Positions 23,062-35,130 of a stretch of 64,000 nucleotides of DNA are shown here, in pieces. The position numbers and the translations under genes were made by a program. This DNA is from Cordia subcordata (Eukaryota > Streptophyta > Magnoliopsida > Boraginales > Cordiaceae). Numbering within the stretch: position 1 is the first letter of the stretch; every line of letters begins with the position of its first letter. Under the pieces are notes generated by a model, which was given only the letters and a program-made list of their open reading frames with translations, had not been told where the DNA came from and did no database searches. The stretch covers positions 5,867,001 through 5,931,000 of the forward strand of contig JAPTOF010000021.1 of the NCBI GenBank assembly GCA_028554755.1, in the 5' to 3' direction.

Positions 23062-24180
23062 CTATGCTTGTTCCTGTGAGGCTCGTATGAAGGCTCTAAA
23101 TTCAATATCTTCTGGTGGCAAATTTTCTTCATCCTCTTCTGAGTTCATATCCATAGGAATCATGACCAGCTCTCTTATTTTAGCTCCACCTTGCCTAGCC
23201 TGTTCTTCTCGCTTTGCCTTATCCAAAGCTTCCTGTACCTCATCCACATGCTGAGCTTCCGGTCCTATAACCGGATTAGTAAATGTGGTACCATCCCTAG
23301 ACCTTTGCTCTATGACTTCTTTGATATTACAAGGCAAGTTTGAATAAGTTGCTCTATTAATAATATGCCCGTTATACCAATAAATTCTCATGTAGTTCAT
23401 ATAAGGCATGTTGAACTTCCAAGCAAAAGTCTTAGCTTTCTCCTTTGACTTAATCTTAAAGTGGTCAAAGATGTACATTAAGGCCATGCCATACCCCGTT
23501 GTTGTTGTTTTACTGCCCTCTTTTCCACTAAAGTGAAGCATATGATTCAAGATAAGGAATGGTAATGCAATTTGCTCCTTTTGAGTGAGCCTATAGAGGA
23601 GATAAGCATCTATTAAGGGGATTTTTCTATCATTAATCCTTCTAGGGAGCAAGAACTTACTTATTTCTTTCAAAGCAATCCTCTTATTCACATCTACATC
23701 CTTCAATAAGGGGAGCATCAAATTGGGGAATTAAGGATCAACATCTCGCCACATGAAATTAATTACCTCATGGGCAAATGGCTTTGCTCCTTCTGGCCAA
23801 CATTGACTATTATAATAACCTTTACTATATATCAGAATACCTTATCACATCTTCTATTAACAAAAATGACTTATTGCTGACGGTGGATATCAACACAAGC
23901 TTAGGGACCCTACTTTCTACTTAAGGTTCACATAAAATTCTCTAACAATATTTACTTGAACATCACAATTTATGTGCAAGAAGGTATGCCAACCTTGTCC
24001 CTTAAAGAGTTGTAGAATGTTTGTGGGCTCAAAATACATGTCCAGGAGGAATTTTCCATACAACATAGATTGCTTGTCTTGATTCTTTGAAGTGGATGGT
24101 AAAGGAGATTGAGGTCTAGCCCTTTTGCTTCTCCCACGTTCATGACCTCTCCCTTTTGGATTCGCATGATTTTAAATGAA
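23062..24180 (-). pseudogene. Element C extra 3' ORF (putative plant transposon protein domain)
   Basis: The 219-residue open part (23062-23718) has KEISKFLLPRRINDRK, then IPLIDAYLLYRLTQKEQIAL, GYGMALMYIFDHFKI and an acidic/basic charged tail (EALDKAKREEQARQGG, SEEDEENLPPEDIE). One in-frame stop upstream, the frame continues as KPFAHEVINFMWRDVD. A further upstream piece (to about 24180) has HTFLHINCDVQVNIVREFY and a basic N-terminus (KGRGHERGRSKRARPQ). The W/F..VREFY..L and LPRR motifs match the domain often called 'putative plant transposon protein', found in the 3' ORF of SIRE elements. Its function is unknown to me, although it has been called envelope-like. I see no convincing transmembrane segment. 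A related plus-strand copy is at 56461. Confidence 0.75.
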
Positions 24181-24535
24181 TTTGTGAAAAATAAATCGGT
24201 AGAAAATATTAATGTGAAGTGGGTTCAAGATTGTGCAAGAAAATTTGAGTGATTTTGATGAAAGAATGAAGATTTGGTAATGGGTTTTGGAGGGGGTTAG
24301 GGTTAGGGTGAAAAATTTTTTAGAGAAGATGAAAATTTGGGGTTAAAACCCCCTTTTTGACATTCAACCGTGACAGGGTTGGTCGACCAGGTCAACCGGC
24401 CGGGTCAAGAAACTACACTCAGTAGCTGGAGGCCCCTCATTTTCGGTCAGTCGACCAGCTGACCCAGAGTATGGAAAAATGCAATTTTCATTAATTTCAA
24501 CATATTCAAGCCACAACCATATACATAAACACATT

Positions 24536-25989
24536 TTAGCAACAATATATCATGCCAATCTCTCTTTTAATCTTACGAAATTGATCCTCACGCAAAGGTT
24601 CAGTAAAAATATCCACAAATCGATGCAAAGAATCAACAAATTCAAGAGTAATATCACCTTTTTGCACATGATCTTTAATGAATTGGTGCCTAATCTCAAT
24701 ATGTTTAGTTCTAGAATGTTGAATGGAGTTCTTAGTGAGATTTATGGCACTAGTATTATCACAGTACATGGGAAAATGATCATAATGCAAGCCGTAGTCA
24801 AGCAAATTTTGTTTCATCCATAATATTTAAGCCACACAACTATCGGTGGCAATATATTCAGCTTCGGTGGTAGAAATAGCTACACTATTTTGCTTCCTAC
24901 AGAACCAAGATACTAAAAAATGACTAAGAAATTGACACGTTCTACTAGTGCTTTTATGGTCTACCTTACAACCGGCATAATCAGCATCGAAAAAGCCACA
25001 TAAGTCAAATGAGGTTCCTTTTGCATATCAAAGTCCTAAGTTATTAGTTCCCGTAAGATATCTAATGATTCATTTTACGGAAACTAAATGTGTTTCCTTA
25101 GGATTAGATTGAAACCTAACACATAAACACACAACAAACATAATATTTGGCCTAGAGGCCGTCAAATAAAGTAGGCTACCGATTACACCTTTATACTTTT
25201 TCTCATCTGCCGGCTTACCCTTTTCGTCCTTGTCTAGCCTTGTTGAGGGACTCATTGAGGTTCCGATCTTTTTAGCATCCTCAAGCCCAAACTTCTTGAT
25301 GATTTCCTTTGTATACTTGGCTTGATTGATGAAGGTGCCCTCCTTTATCTTCTTAATTTGGAGTCCGAAGAAGAATGCCAACTCTCATTTCATGCTCATT
25401 TCGAACTCCCAATGCATACACTTGGAAAGACTCTCACATAAAGCAATGTTAGTAGCACTGAAAATTATATCATCCACACAAATTTGTACAAGTAAGATAT
25501 CTTTTCCTTCTCTTTTGATAAACAAAGTGGAGTCAAGTTTTCCTCTTTCAAAACCATTTTCTATAAGAAAACCACTAAACCTTTCATACCAAGCCCTAGG
25601 GGCTTGTTTTAAATCATGCAAAGCTTTTTCAAGTTTGAAAAAATGGTTTGTAAAACAAGGGTTTTCAAAACTGGGGGTTGCTCAACATACACCTCCTCTT
25701 TAATAAAACCATTTAAGAAAGCACTCTTTACATCCATTTGGTAAAGTTTAAAATCCATATAACAAACAAATACAAGTAATATACGAATGGACTCTAATCT
25801 AGCTATGGAGGCAGAAGTCTCATCATATTCAATTCCTTCTTCTTGATTATATGCTTGAGCTATATGTCTACCCTTGTTTCTAGTTTTTAGACCGATTTCA
25901 TCTAGTTTGTTTCTAAATACCCATTTAGTTCCAATTATCGGGAGGTTTCTATGTCTTTCTACTTGCTTCCATACTTTTTTTTCCAGCAA
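24536..25989 (-). pseudogene. Element C reverse transcriptase and RNase H
   Basis: Copia-type RT, minus strand. KVWKQVERHRNLPIIGTKWV, then QEEGIEYDETSASIARLESI and YQMDVKSAFLNGFIKEEVYV lie in the first piece (25609-25986). After a frameshift come HDLKQAPRAWYERF and the catalytic site ICVDDIIF, where YVDDIIF is usual (25385-25621). FFGLQIKKIKEGTFI and YKGVIGSLLYLTASRPNIMF follow (25070-25381). RNase H includes STTEAEYIA-like sequence near 24850 and PMYCDNTSAINLTKN, HSRTKHIEIRHQFIKDHV (24536-24817). Breaks between pieces are frameshifts or stops. Confidence 0.93.
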
Positions 25990-25999
25990 ATTGATTTAG

Positions 26000-27581
26000 C
26001 TTCTCTTGTATAGCAATTATCCAATTTTCATCAAGTAAAACCTCTTTAATATTCTTAGGTTCTATATGCTAAATGAATGCAAAGTGCTCGCATAAAGTAT
26101 TAAGGTTACGCCTTATTCCTATGCCTTGTGATGGATAACCAAGGATTTGATCTTAAGGGTGATTCCGCGTGAACTTCCAACGCTTTGACAAGTCTACATG
26201 AGTCTTCTTCTTTCCAAGGTGGTGGTTTGACTTGAGCATTGTCCATTGTGCTCCTTGACTTGAGACTCTCCTCCTTGATGTGCATTTTCTTTCTTAGTTG
26301 GAATTTCCTTGCGATTAGAGGGTTGATCTTCAAAAGTAGTCTTTTCCAAGAGATAACCTACATCATCAATATCCTTTCTCGGTTCAAATGGGTTAGTCTC
26401 ATCAAATGTCACATGCATTGATTCTTCCACTACAAGAGTTCTTTTATTATAGACTTTAAGCTTTACTCTTAGTGGAATATCCTAGGAATATATCCTCATC
26501 TGATTTGGCATCAAAATTTTATCAAGTGATCCTTAGTGTTTAAGATAAAACATTTACAACCAAACACTTTGAAGTATGAGATCTTACGAGTTTTGCCATA
26601 CCAAAGTTCATATGGAGTTTTTTTTTAAATGGGCCTAATTAAGACTCTATTTTGCACATAACATGTGGTGTTAATGGCTTCACTCTAAAAATATGTTGGC
26701 AAGTTGTGCTTTTTTAACATGGTTCTTGCCATTTCTTGTAAAGTACAATTCTTCCTTTTTACTACCCTATTTTGTTAGGGAGTCCAAGGGAAGGAAAAGT
26801 TGTGCTCAAATGCCATGCTCATCACAAAAATGCATCAAGGAAGTTTTCATATATTCCGTGCCATTGTCACTACAAATGCAAGTTATAAAATAGCCTTTCT
26901 CATTTTGTAATTTTCTACACAATCTTGCAAATTCATTAAAGACATTGTTTTTATGTGCAATAAACATGACCCATGTAAACCTAGTGTAGTCATCTACAAC
27001 AACAAAGGTATATCTAGAACCACCTAAGATTGCCACATCAATTGGTCCAAACAAGTCCATATGCAACAATCATAATGCCCTATTAGTTGAAACCTCGTTG
27101 ATAGATTTGAAAGAAGTGTTGTGTTGTTTTCCTAATTGACATGCATCACAAATCTTGACTTTTTCAAATTTGAGTTTTGGCAAATCTCTAACAAGATAAT
27201 GTTTTGACAAATCATTTAACAAACTCATGCTAGCATGCTCTAATCTTTTATGCCATAACCAAGCATTATCATGTATAACCGATAAGCATTGAATATGTTG
27301 ACTCTCAAGTTGGTCAATCTTAACTGTATAAACACTTTGATTCCTACTAGCAACAAATAACACATTATCACCACCATATTCATGCATAATGCAATTGAAC
27401 GATTGACATACCACTTTATAACCCATAATTGACTTATACTAAGCAAATTAAACTTCAGACCCTCTACAAGGAGAACACTATGAATAGAAAGGGAATCCTT
27501 ATTACCATTGCTACCTTTACCGATAATTTTTCCTTTGTTATTGTCTCCAAAGGTTACATCCCCACCTTTGGTTCCCCTCAA
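26000..27581 (-). pseudogene. Element C integrase
   Basis: Minus strand. The zinc-binding domain shows WHKRLEHASMSLLNDLSKHY and CDACQLGKQ (27070-27290), an H-H-C-C arrangement. The catalytic core shows LHMDLFGPIDVAILGGSRY, FVVVDDYTRFTWVMF and CSDNGTEY (26806-27066), containing the first two catalytic aspartates. Downstream, between 26000 and 26800, decayed translations match the integrase C-terminal part and the linker toward RT. Stops occur throughout. Upstream lies gag and downstream RT, as expected for Ty1/copia. Confidence 0.88.
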
Positions 27582-27742
27582 CTTATAGAATAGTGATAGG
27601 TTCCTGTCATGTATTCACAACAACCACTATCCAAGATCTATTTCATCTTGCTAGTTTTGCTCACATGGCATACCTACATACAAGAAAGTTAAATAATTCT
27701 TTACTCTCGGGTCCCTAACACTTTAGGTCCTTGATGTTAGTA

Positions 27743-28300
27743 TCACTTTTTGGCCTTGACAACCCATTTAGGCCTTTGCCAATGTGGGACGTGATCCTCT
27801 ATCATGAAGTTTTCTATAGTAGCCATGAATTGACACATTCCCTTTCTTCTCACAATAGGTGCAAGTGATATTTGACTTTGGTGAAGTGGAGAAAATAGAG
27901 GTAAAGGTTGATGCCTTGACAAAATAAATTTTGAAATATTTTTGTTTGATGGTTGGCTCATAGCCAATTCTACTATTGTAAAAGGCAAGTTTTTGAAATC
28001 CAAGGATTTTTTTCAAAGGTTTCCTTCTTATTTGTAAATTTTTGAACAATTCCATTCAAATCTTCATTTTTCTTTTTCAAATCCCTACTTCTTTTCAAAC
28101 CTCACAAAATCTCCAGCAAAAGAGTCATTTTTCATTTTCCAAAGTTTCAATTTTCTTAACAAGAGATGCATTCTTCTTTTCCAAAATCTCTTTTTCATCA
28201 AAAGCAAGTTTTAACTTTCTATGCATATTTTTTTTTTTTTTGGTAAAGCTAGTGAAAAATTGTCATGGAGTTTTGCAAATGCCCCCCCTTAGTGTTTAAA
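27743..28300 (-). pseudogene. Element C gag fragment
   Basis: The minus-strand translation has a charged coiled-coil-like stretch (KEILEKKNASLVKKIETLEN) near 28150-28200, then a degenerate zinc knuckle, CTYCEKKGN, where SIRE Gag usually has C-X2-C-X4-H-X4-C. The later cysteine is replaced. Pieces lie in two frames (27743-28003 and 27768-28055). The N-terminal Gag is lost at the junction with the inverted LTR. Confidence 0.65.
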
Positions 28301-28341
28301 TTAGCCATAAATATTTCTTGCCCACTATATAGCAAACAACT

Positions 28342-30414
28342 TGATCGCTATTCCTGAGCACAAGCCTAAATAGCCCGCAAGCGCACGGGACGTGTGTAGT
28401 ACAGTATGTGCGAGTGGAGGCCTAACGCGTATGGTGTCCTAAGCTAAGTGTGTTCTAAAAGCTACGTGTTGAGGTCCTAACTACAATGTTTTTAGGGTTT
28501 TTGATTTAAAGGGAGCTCGGGAAAAGTATACCTAATCTAAGAACAAGGAAATAAAAAGGTAGCGTGTGTGTGTGTGATGGGGGAATCAAGCAATCTAAGG
28601 GGATGCTAATACGTGGAAATAGGGAAAAGGGTGATTACGACTTACAAATGGGTGATTATTACTTCTTGATAGGGTTGCTTGATGGACTAAACTCGGTTGC
28701 TCTCGTCTAGTCTCCTAATTAACCTCCTAATTATACCTTAAGACTCAGTGTGAATCCGTCCCTAGTTGTCAACCCCTAGAGCTACGGCGTATGGTCTTTA
28801 TGACTTAGGGTCATAGGGCTAGCTAGTTAGGATTCTAGGTGACTTAGATCGATCTACCCTTAGTGTCTAAACCATTGGCTGGATTTAAAGCCAAGACCTA
28901 GTCCGTCTATGGTCGATTAACCTACCCTGAAACCCATTAGCTGGATTTAAAGCTAAGGGAGACTCAACCTAGGCTAGCCATTACTTATACACCATCAATC
29001 ATCATCACAATAGAAGATATTAACATTTAAGCACAAAGAAAACATATCTAGGGCATGGCGTTCAAGAATATTCCAGGGTATTCTAATACTAAGCACATAG
29101 ACATACTTAGATTACACCAATTTAAGCAATGGCACCCGACATTTATGCAATAGAAGCTATTTATGCTATTAAATATGACAACACACACATAGATATGTAT
29201 ATAGTCATACCCATTTCATGTAATCACCACACAAACACATAGACATGCTAGCATAATAATTTAGAAATGGTTAATAGCACAATAGACTTCAATATACATA
29301 TGCTACATCATTGAGGCATTTCAACAAACAGATAGACATGTATGTAAAATAGCCTTTGAAGCCCTAAGCATAAAGCATATATACATAAATCCATCAAATA
29401 TCCATAATAATAATGTAATAATCATTCATAATACAAGAGTAAATCACCCTACATAGGTCTAGTCAAACATACATTAACTTAGGATAAAAGAGAGACAAAG
29501 AAACCACCCTTTTATCTACAGCCATATCCTTACAATCCAAGAGCTATGCTCAAATCCTTGTGCTTGATTCTCTTAGAGGCTTGATTCCAAAGTGATTTTG
29601 TGTATGGAAAAGTTTGTGAGAGGTGGAAGATAAGAGGATTAGGGTTTTGGGAGATAGGTGTGAAAGAATACAACTTGTTATTTTATAAAATGGCCAAAAG
29701 AAGGCTTATATAGCCAATTTTCCGCGACTACCGGAGCACCGGTACCAAGGGACCTCAATTCTACCAAAGTAGGATTGCTCACTATTTTTACCGGCCTAGT
29801 GAGCCGGTGCACCGGTTCTCTAAAGGGCACTCAGTCGGCTCTTCTTATTCGACTTCGTTTTGGCTCTGATTCGCACGTGGTTTTTTTTCTATGGCTTCGT
29901 ATCGCTTTCGAAAATCTCCCAAGAATTTTTGTTCACATTTTGCACCCCATAAACATGTCCAAACTTAGTCCATTTCCCCTTTGGTTGCAAGCTCCAAGTT
30001 TGGCTCCCGTTGCGCTCGGTTTCGCTCAGTTAGTCCGTTCTTCGCCCGGGAACTTGCAAATGCAATCTTTTTTCTTTCTTCTCATCCAAAACACCTTTGA
30101 CTTGGCTTTATCATCACACCTTCATCATTTTAAGTTCCAAGCATTGTTCCAAATCTCACCTACAACACAAGTTGAGTGCACTTTAGTGTAGCATGTATGC
30201 TTTAAGCTTAACTATAGACATCTAAAGCCTAATATGCTCAAGTATGATATAAATGCTATACTAATATACCTAATAGAGCACAAAACACGTCAAAATAGAT
30301 ATAGAAATACAATGGAAAATCACACACGAAACCAACACATCATGTATCCTAGCAATAGAAATTTGGAAATAGTGGAGAAGACTATTAGGAGGCTAATATG
30401 AGGCGGGTATTACA
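28342..30414 (-). repeat. Inverted Tat-type LTR
   Basis: On the minus strand it starts TGTAATACCCGCCTC and ends near AATAGCGATCA (2073 bp), with the tail 'cacgtcccgtgcgcttgcgggc' just before the end. It shares the 'agctttaaatccagctaat' block with the LTR at 35131-36400. A TATA box lies at 29705-29712. No matching target duplication was found at its two edges (caact and cgaaa), so it is either truncated or a junction of two events. The apparent plus-strand frame at 29775-30191 is antisense to this LTR and has no recognisable content. Confidence 0.65.
29705..29712 (-). promoter_or_regulatory. TATA box of inverted Tat LTR
   Basis: On the minus strand it reads ggctaTATAAGcc. About 35-50 bases downstream comes a transition to a CA-rich, ACACC-type leader, the usual layout of an LTR U3/R boundary. 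Activity is inferred, not shown. Confidence 0.5.
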
Positions 30415-30619
30415 CGAAAAAGCCATTTTTGCATTCGAGTCACGCTATGAGAGTAACGGGTCATAACTTTACTCTTGTATTTTGCGTGATTGTGATGCCC
30501 ATGTGCATAATAACCTTTGTTTATTCTATGTTTCCACTCATATTGTTGTTAATATGTTTTTATTTTTTAAAAAAATTCATAATAACAACCAACCATGAGA
30601 ATAGCATCTAGATCCAATA

Positions 30620-32640
30620 GTTAAAGCTATATATTTCAGCCAAACAAGAGTCCATAGAGAGTTTATTAGGACAAGATCATAAGTCTGGCCTTGAACAGGC
30701 CATTTATTATCTTAATGGATCACTAATTGATGTCCAGCAAAGATATTCGCCGATTAAAAAACTTTGTTTATCTTTGTTCTATACTTGTAATAAATTGTGC
30801 CATTATATCTTGCCCATTATCCTCGTGATCTCAAAAACTGAAGTCACAAAGTATTTGCTAACACGAACAGTCTCAAAAGATCGAATTGGCAAGTGGACCC
30901 TGGCTCTCTTAGAGCACACACTTCATGATGTTCAACAAAAATCTATAAAGGGACAGACCTTGGCAAATTTTTTGGTTGATCACCCATGCCTTAACCTTAT
31001 TAATCCAATGTCAGATGAGGTAGAGATTGAGATGACCGGTTTTCCCCTTTAGACACTGTCTTTTAATGGATCTAGAACATACGCTATTTTAGGGGTTGGT
31101 TTAGTTCTCAAATTCCCAGTAAGGTTAGAAATGCAATTGGCTTTTCAGCGTAGGTTATTTGTTCGAACAATCAGGCTAAATATGAAGCACTAATAATTGG
31201 TTTGGAAATCTTGTTGGAAATGGGCATGACAACTATGAAGATAATTGCGAGCCATAACTTGTGATTAGGTAGTTGATAGACGAATACAAATGCACCAGGT
31301 TGGCATTAGTCAAGTATTATGCAAGAGCCATGCATTTGTGAAAAGCACTTTCAAGAGTGACCTTTGAAAGTGTTCCAAGGTCCCGTAATGAAACGACGAA
31401 TGGATTTTTTTTGGTCAGCTTGCATCTGGTGTAACGAATCCCTGAGGGTATGAATAAATGACTAGATTAGCCCATCTTACATTTGGTGTACGAATCCCTG
31501 AGGATATGAATAGACGTCTCATGGTAGTACATAAAAGAGAATTTCCCTCAACTATGGAGAAGCTAGAGGAAAAAGGATGCCTCATGGGTATTGGCATAAA
31601 TAATTAGAGGCTTCCATAACCCAGTATCGTAATAACCCAGATTGGTAAATAAACCACAAGATGCAACTAAAAGCATTGGGTTATGTCTTGTTGGTTGATG
31701 AGCTTTATAAGCATAGTCTTGATGGATTGCTGTTGAGGTGATTAGAAAAAGAAGAGGCCTTACGAGAAATGGCTGAAATCCATGAGGGAATGTGTAAAGT
31801 ACATTTGTCTAGCGTTCAGATGTGATGTGCCTTGTGACGACACGACTATTGTTGGCCATCCATGGTGGATGATGTAATCAAGTATGCAAGGGGATGCCAG
31901 CAGTGTTAAAAGCACGGTCCAATTCAAAGGGTTCCGACTATAGAATTTCACCCAATGGTTAAGCCCTGGCCATTTAAAGGATGAGTGACTGATCTAATTG
32001 GGAAAGTCAGCCACTCCAAAAGGTTATATCTTTATCATTCTGGCCACTAATTTTTCAACATGTGAGTTGAGGCTGCCCCCATGAGGCAAGTCCAAGATGA
32101 TGTAATTGAGTTCCTCGAGAAACAAATTATTCCCGAGTTTGGTATACCTAAGATTGTAACAAATGATTAAGGGATAGTCTTCACTGGAGAAAGGGTGGTT
32201 GATTAACCTGCCAAAATGGATTTCACCGTCACTAATTCAACCTTGTATTTCGAGTAGGGTAACGGCCAAACCGAGGCCTCATATAAAATTATCAAGAGAT
32301 CATTGAAAAAATGGTGTGGGGAGGGTCCTATAGTGGCATGATATACTATCAGAATCTCTATGGGCTTATCGTGCATCAAAAGGAACCAATACTTCAATGT
32401 CACCGAATTTATTAATGTATAGGCACGACGCAGTTATCTCGTTGGAAACAGAGATCAAATCTTTGTGCCTTGCTCAATAAAGTCAGTTGGATTCGGCAAA
32501 ATATCAGAATGCCATGCTGGTTGAGTTGAAAGATTCAAGTGAAATAAGACTCAAAACCTTAGATCACATGGAAGCACAAAAGAAAAGAGTGGGCAAAGCT
32601 TGTACGGGTGAAGGCAAAGTCTTTTCGATGTGCATTTAGT
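30620..32640 (+). pseudogene. Tat-lineage pol: RT end, RNase H, second RNase H, integrase
   Basis: Plus strand. The RT/RNase H end shows IYYLNGSLIDVQQRYSPI, then DRIGKWTLALLEHTLHDVQQ and KGQTLANFLVDHPC (30774-31000). A second, archaeal-type RNase H follows, the hallmark of Tat/Ogre elements. Its first catalytic aspartate is changed (FNGS at 31062, normally FDGS), and the later motif reads NNQAKYEALIIG (31166-31200), normally NQAEYEA. Integrase follows with ARGCQQC near 31895 (zinc ligands), VEAAPMRQVQDDVIEFLEKQ and IPEFGIPKIVTND near 32050-32165. Stops are numerous. The frame fades at about 32640, where AT-rich sequence begins. The missing integrase C-terminus reappears at 36430. Confidence 0.88.
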
Positions 32641-34079
32641 TTTGGCTTAATCTCGTGTATTTGGGTATTGATTTTTAGGGTTTAGTTTGTGTTTTTGGTT
32701 GTTATTTGTCTAGTTTTAGTGTTTTATTTGTATATTTAGGGTTTGGCTTGTTTAGGATCTTTTAGCATTTTTTAGATTAATTTGTTAGTTTCGTAATGAT
32801 TTAATTGTGCATACTTTGTTTTCTTGCTAATCATTAGTATTGTAGATATTATTATAATAATAATATAATATTCTTTTATAATTTTATTCTAGTAGAATAG
32901 TATATTTGTATAAATTACTACATAGTTTTACTAAATTGTAGCCTTTTTTTTAGTTTAATTTTAGATTTATAATTTTTTAATCTTTTATTTCTTAAGTTTT
33001 CTTATTATTTTCTTGAGAATTTTATATTATTATTATTTTATTATTAATATAATTTTATTATAGTCTATTACTAATATAATAGTATACTAATATATTTTAC
33101 TTTATTTATCTTATTTCTTTTTATTTTATTTTTTATTATCTTATCTATTAGTGATTTGGTTTAATAGTTACAGTAATTAGATTAATTAATTATGTTAGAT
33201 TAGAATTAGGGCTTAGTCAATAATTAGAGTTAGGACATTAATTTAATTAGGACATTAATTTAATTAGGCTCTAGGGTTTTAGGACACCAATTTAGTTAAT
33301 TAGATTTAGGGCATATTAATTAGCTTCTAGGGTTTATTAAATAAGTCTAGGACATTGATTAGGTTATTAATTAATTAGATTAGGATATAATTAAGTTGTT
33401 AGGATAATTAATTAGTTAGAAAGTTAATTAGGTGAATTAATTTCATTAGGGTATTTTTTTATAGTTATTAGATGTTAGAATAGATTTTAAAAAATAAGAA
33501 AAAAAAACATATATATTTATATCCATATATATATATAATATTTTATACATTTTATATAATATAATATAATATAATATAACCCACCCTCTAATCCGTGACC
33601 CACCTATACACTAAGACAAACACACATTTAAAACGATAGGTAGAAATCAACAAGCCCCAGCCAAGCAAGTCACAAAATAAGAGGCACAGTGAAGCCTGTT
33701 CGTATATCGTGCAACCAAAGCTATGTGTGCCTGACCATTTATATACAACCTATCGCGCATGTGTTGATCAAAAAAAGAAAAGAAATTGAATAAAATTAGG
33801 CCTATTAGAGCGTCTTTTTTTCTTCAATTTCTCTACAAGGATTCAATCTCATTTACAATGCGCACATGCGCTCTGGGATTGCTAAATAGTTGTTTATCAA
33901 GCCTAGAAAGAAATCAAAGCCCATCCTTTGATGAGCCATCGCTTGCAACGCAGGGAACTTATTTTTTAAATCCAATTTATAGCCAAGCAACTAAACTGAG
34001 GTGGACAACATTTTAAGAATTTTTTTAGTTTAATTTTATTTTCTTTTACATTTTATTTTTAAATTTCAAAAATTTTAAA
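32641..34079. other. AT-rich sequence inserted between Tat integrase pieces
   Basis: Very AT-rich. It has repeated TATTATTATAAT/TAATATAAT strings (32840-33130), a run of 'ttagggcattaattaattaggacatt' phrases at 33180-33450, and a short TATAATATAAT simple repeat at 33540-33580. No reading frame is convincing. It may be the 5' part of a long Tat LTR whose 3' part lies at 35131-36400, but I cannot define the start. Confidence 0.4.
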
Positions 34080-34690
34080 ATTATAATTTCATACATTCAT
34101 AATTTTTATATTATATGTTCACAATTTGTATACTACAAATTTACAATTTTTAATTATTTAAAAATTTTATTTTTTAATTCACAATTTCAATATTTTTTAA
34201 TTATTTTCATATCTATATATATGTTCATAATTTTAATAATTTATGTTCAACACTTTTAATTATTCACAATGTTTATACAATATTTTTATAAATTTAATTT
34301 TTCACTACTCTTACGCTATGTTCAAAAGTTTTACATTACATATTCATAATTTTCATGTTATATATTCATAATCTTTACGTTTACAATTTTTATATTACAT
34401 GTCCACAATTTTATATGTTCACAATACATGTTCACAAATTATTTTTGGACTATAAATTCACAATTTTATACTCTAAATTCACAATTTCGTCCTATATGTT
34501 CATAGTTTTATATTACATGTTCACAACTTATTTTTGTTTTACATACATATTTTTATATGATATGTTCACAATTTGTAATTGACACGTTCAAAACTTTGAC
34601 CAAAATGTTTACAAATTTAAACAACATGTTCACAACTTCTCAATATTATCTTCGCAACTTGTAAATTTTCAAATTCAAAAATCTTAGAAT
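34080..34690 (+). repeat. Degenerate short-unit repeat field (RTGTTCACAA units)
   Basis: About 20 irregular repeats of a unit close to 'atgttcacaatttttatatta' occur here, for example at 34108, 34410, 34428, 34562 and 34626. Spacing is about 18-35 bases. The same unit, in reverse complement (aacttgtgaacatatagtataaa), fills part of PRK intron 2 at 45400-46000. Confidence 0.7.
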
Positions 34691-35130
34691 AACAAAAATT
34701 ACAATTTATATTTCTTTCAAACTTCTCATTTTTTTAATTTCACGACTGAGACCAATTTAATCAAATAGATTGAACCCCATTATCATTATCAGACTTCTCC
34801 CTAGTATCAACAATGCTCTGAAGCTTGAGAAACACTATCTACCAAAAACATCTTCTGAATATTTTTTTTTTCTTTTGGGACCGATCTAATACAGCTCCAA
34901 ATCTGAGGCGAGAGGGTTGCAATATGAGAGTTTGTGTTTTTGTTGGAGCTATGGTGATGGATGCACGACAGAGCATGTAGGTTTGTCGGCCACAGAAAAT
35001 CATGGCCGATCTCTATGATTTCCTAATATTCCTGGTAATAGCGGCATCAACAGGATCTCATTGTCAGAGGGTATACGTAGCTGCTAAGGTACACGTACGT
35101 CAGTTGTACGTAATTATTTGCGCTGTGAAG

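Larger units (their letters stand above)
21217..28337 (-). mobile_element. Element C: SIRE-type Ty1/copia retrotransposon, 5' truncated
   Basis: On the minus strand, from right to left, it has gag, integrase, RT, RNase H, an extra ORF, PPT and the 3' LTR. This is the copia order (integrase before RT) plus the 3' extra ORF typical of SIRE/Maximus elements. The 5' LTR and N-terminal gag are missing: at about 28337 the sequence passes into an inverted Tat-type LTR. The element inserted into the integrase of element A. Every coding part has frameshifts or stops. Confidence 0.9.

Noticed and set aside
23062..23721. Calling the SIRE extra ORF an envelope protein
   Set aside because: I see no signal peptide, membrane anchor or coiled-coil fusion layout. 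Only the plant transposon-protein motifs support a call.
29775..30191. 138-codon plus-strand open frame
   Set aside because: Antisense to an LTR with a clear TATA box. The translation shows no domain and its base pattern fits the LTR.
34355..34582. 75-codon frame rich in Tyr, Phe and Thr
   Set aside because: Produced by the degenerate short repeats. Low-complexity translation.
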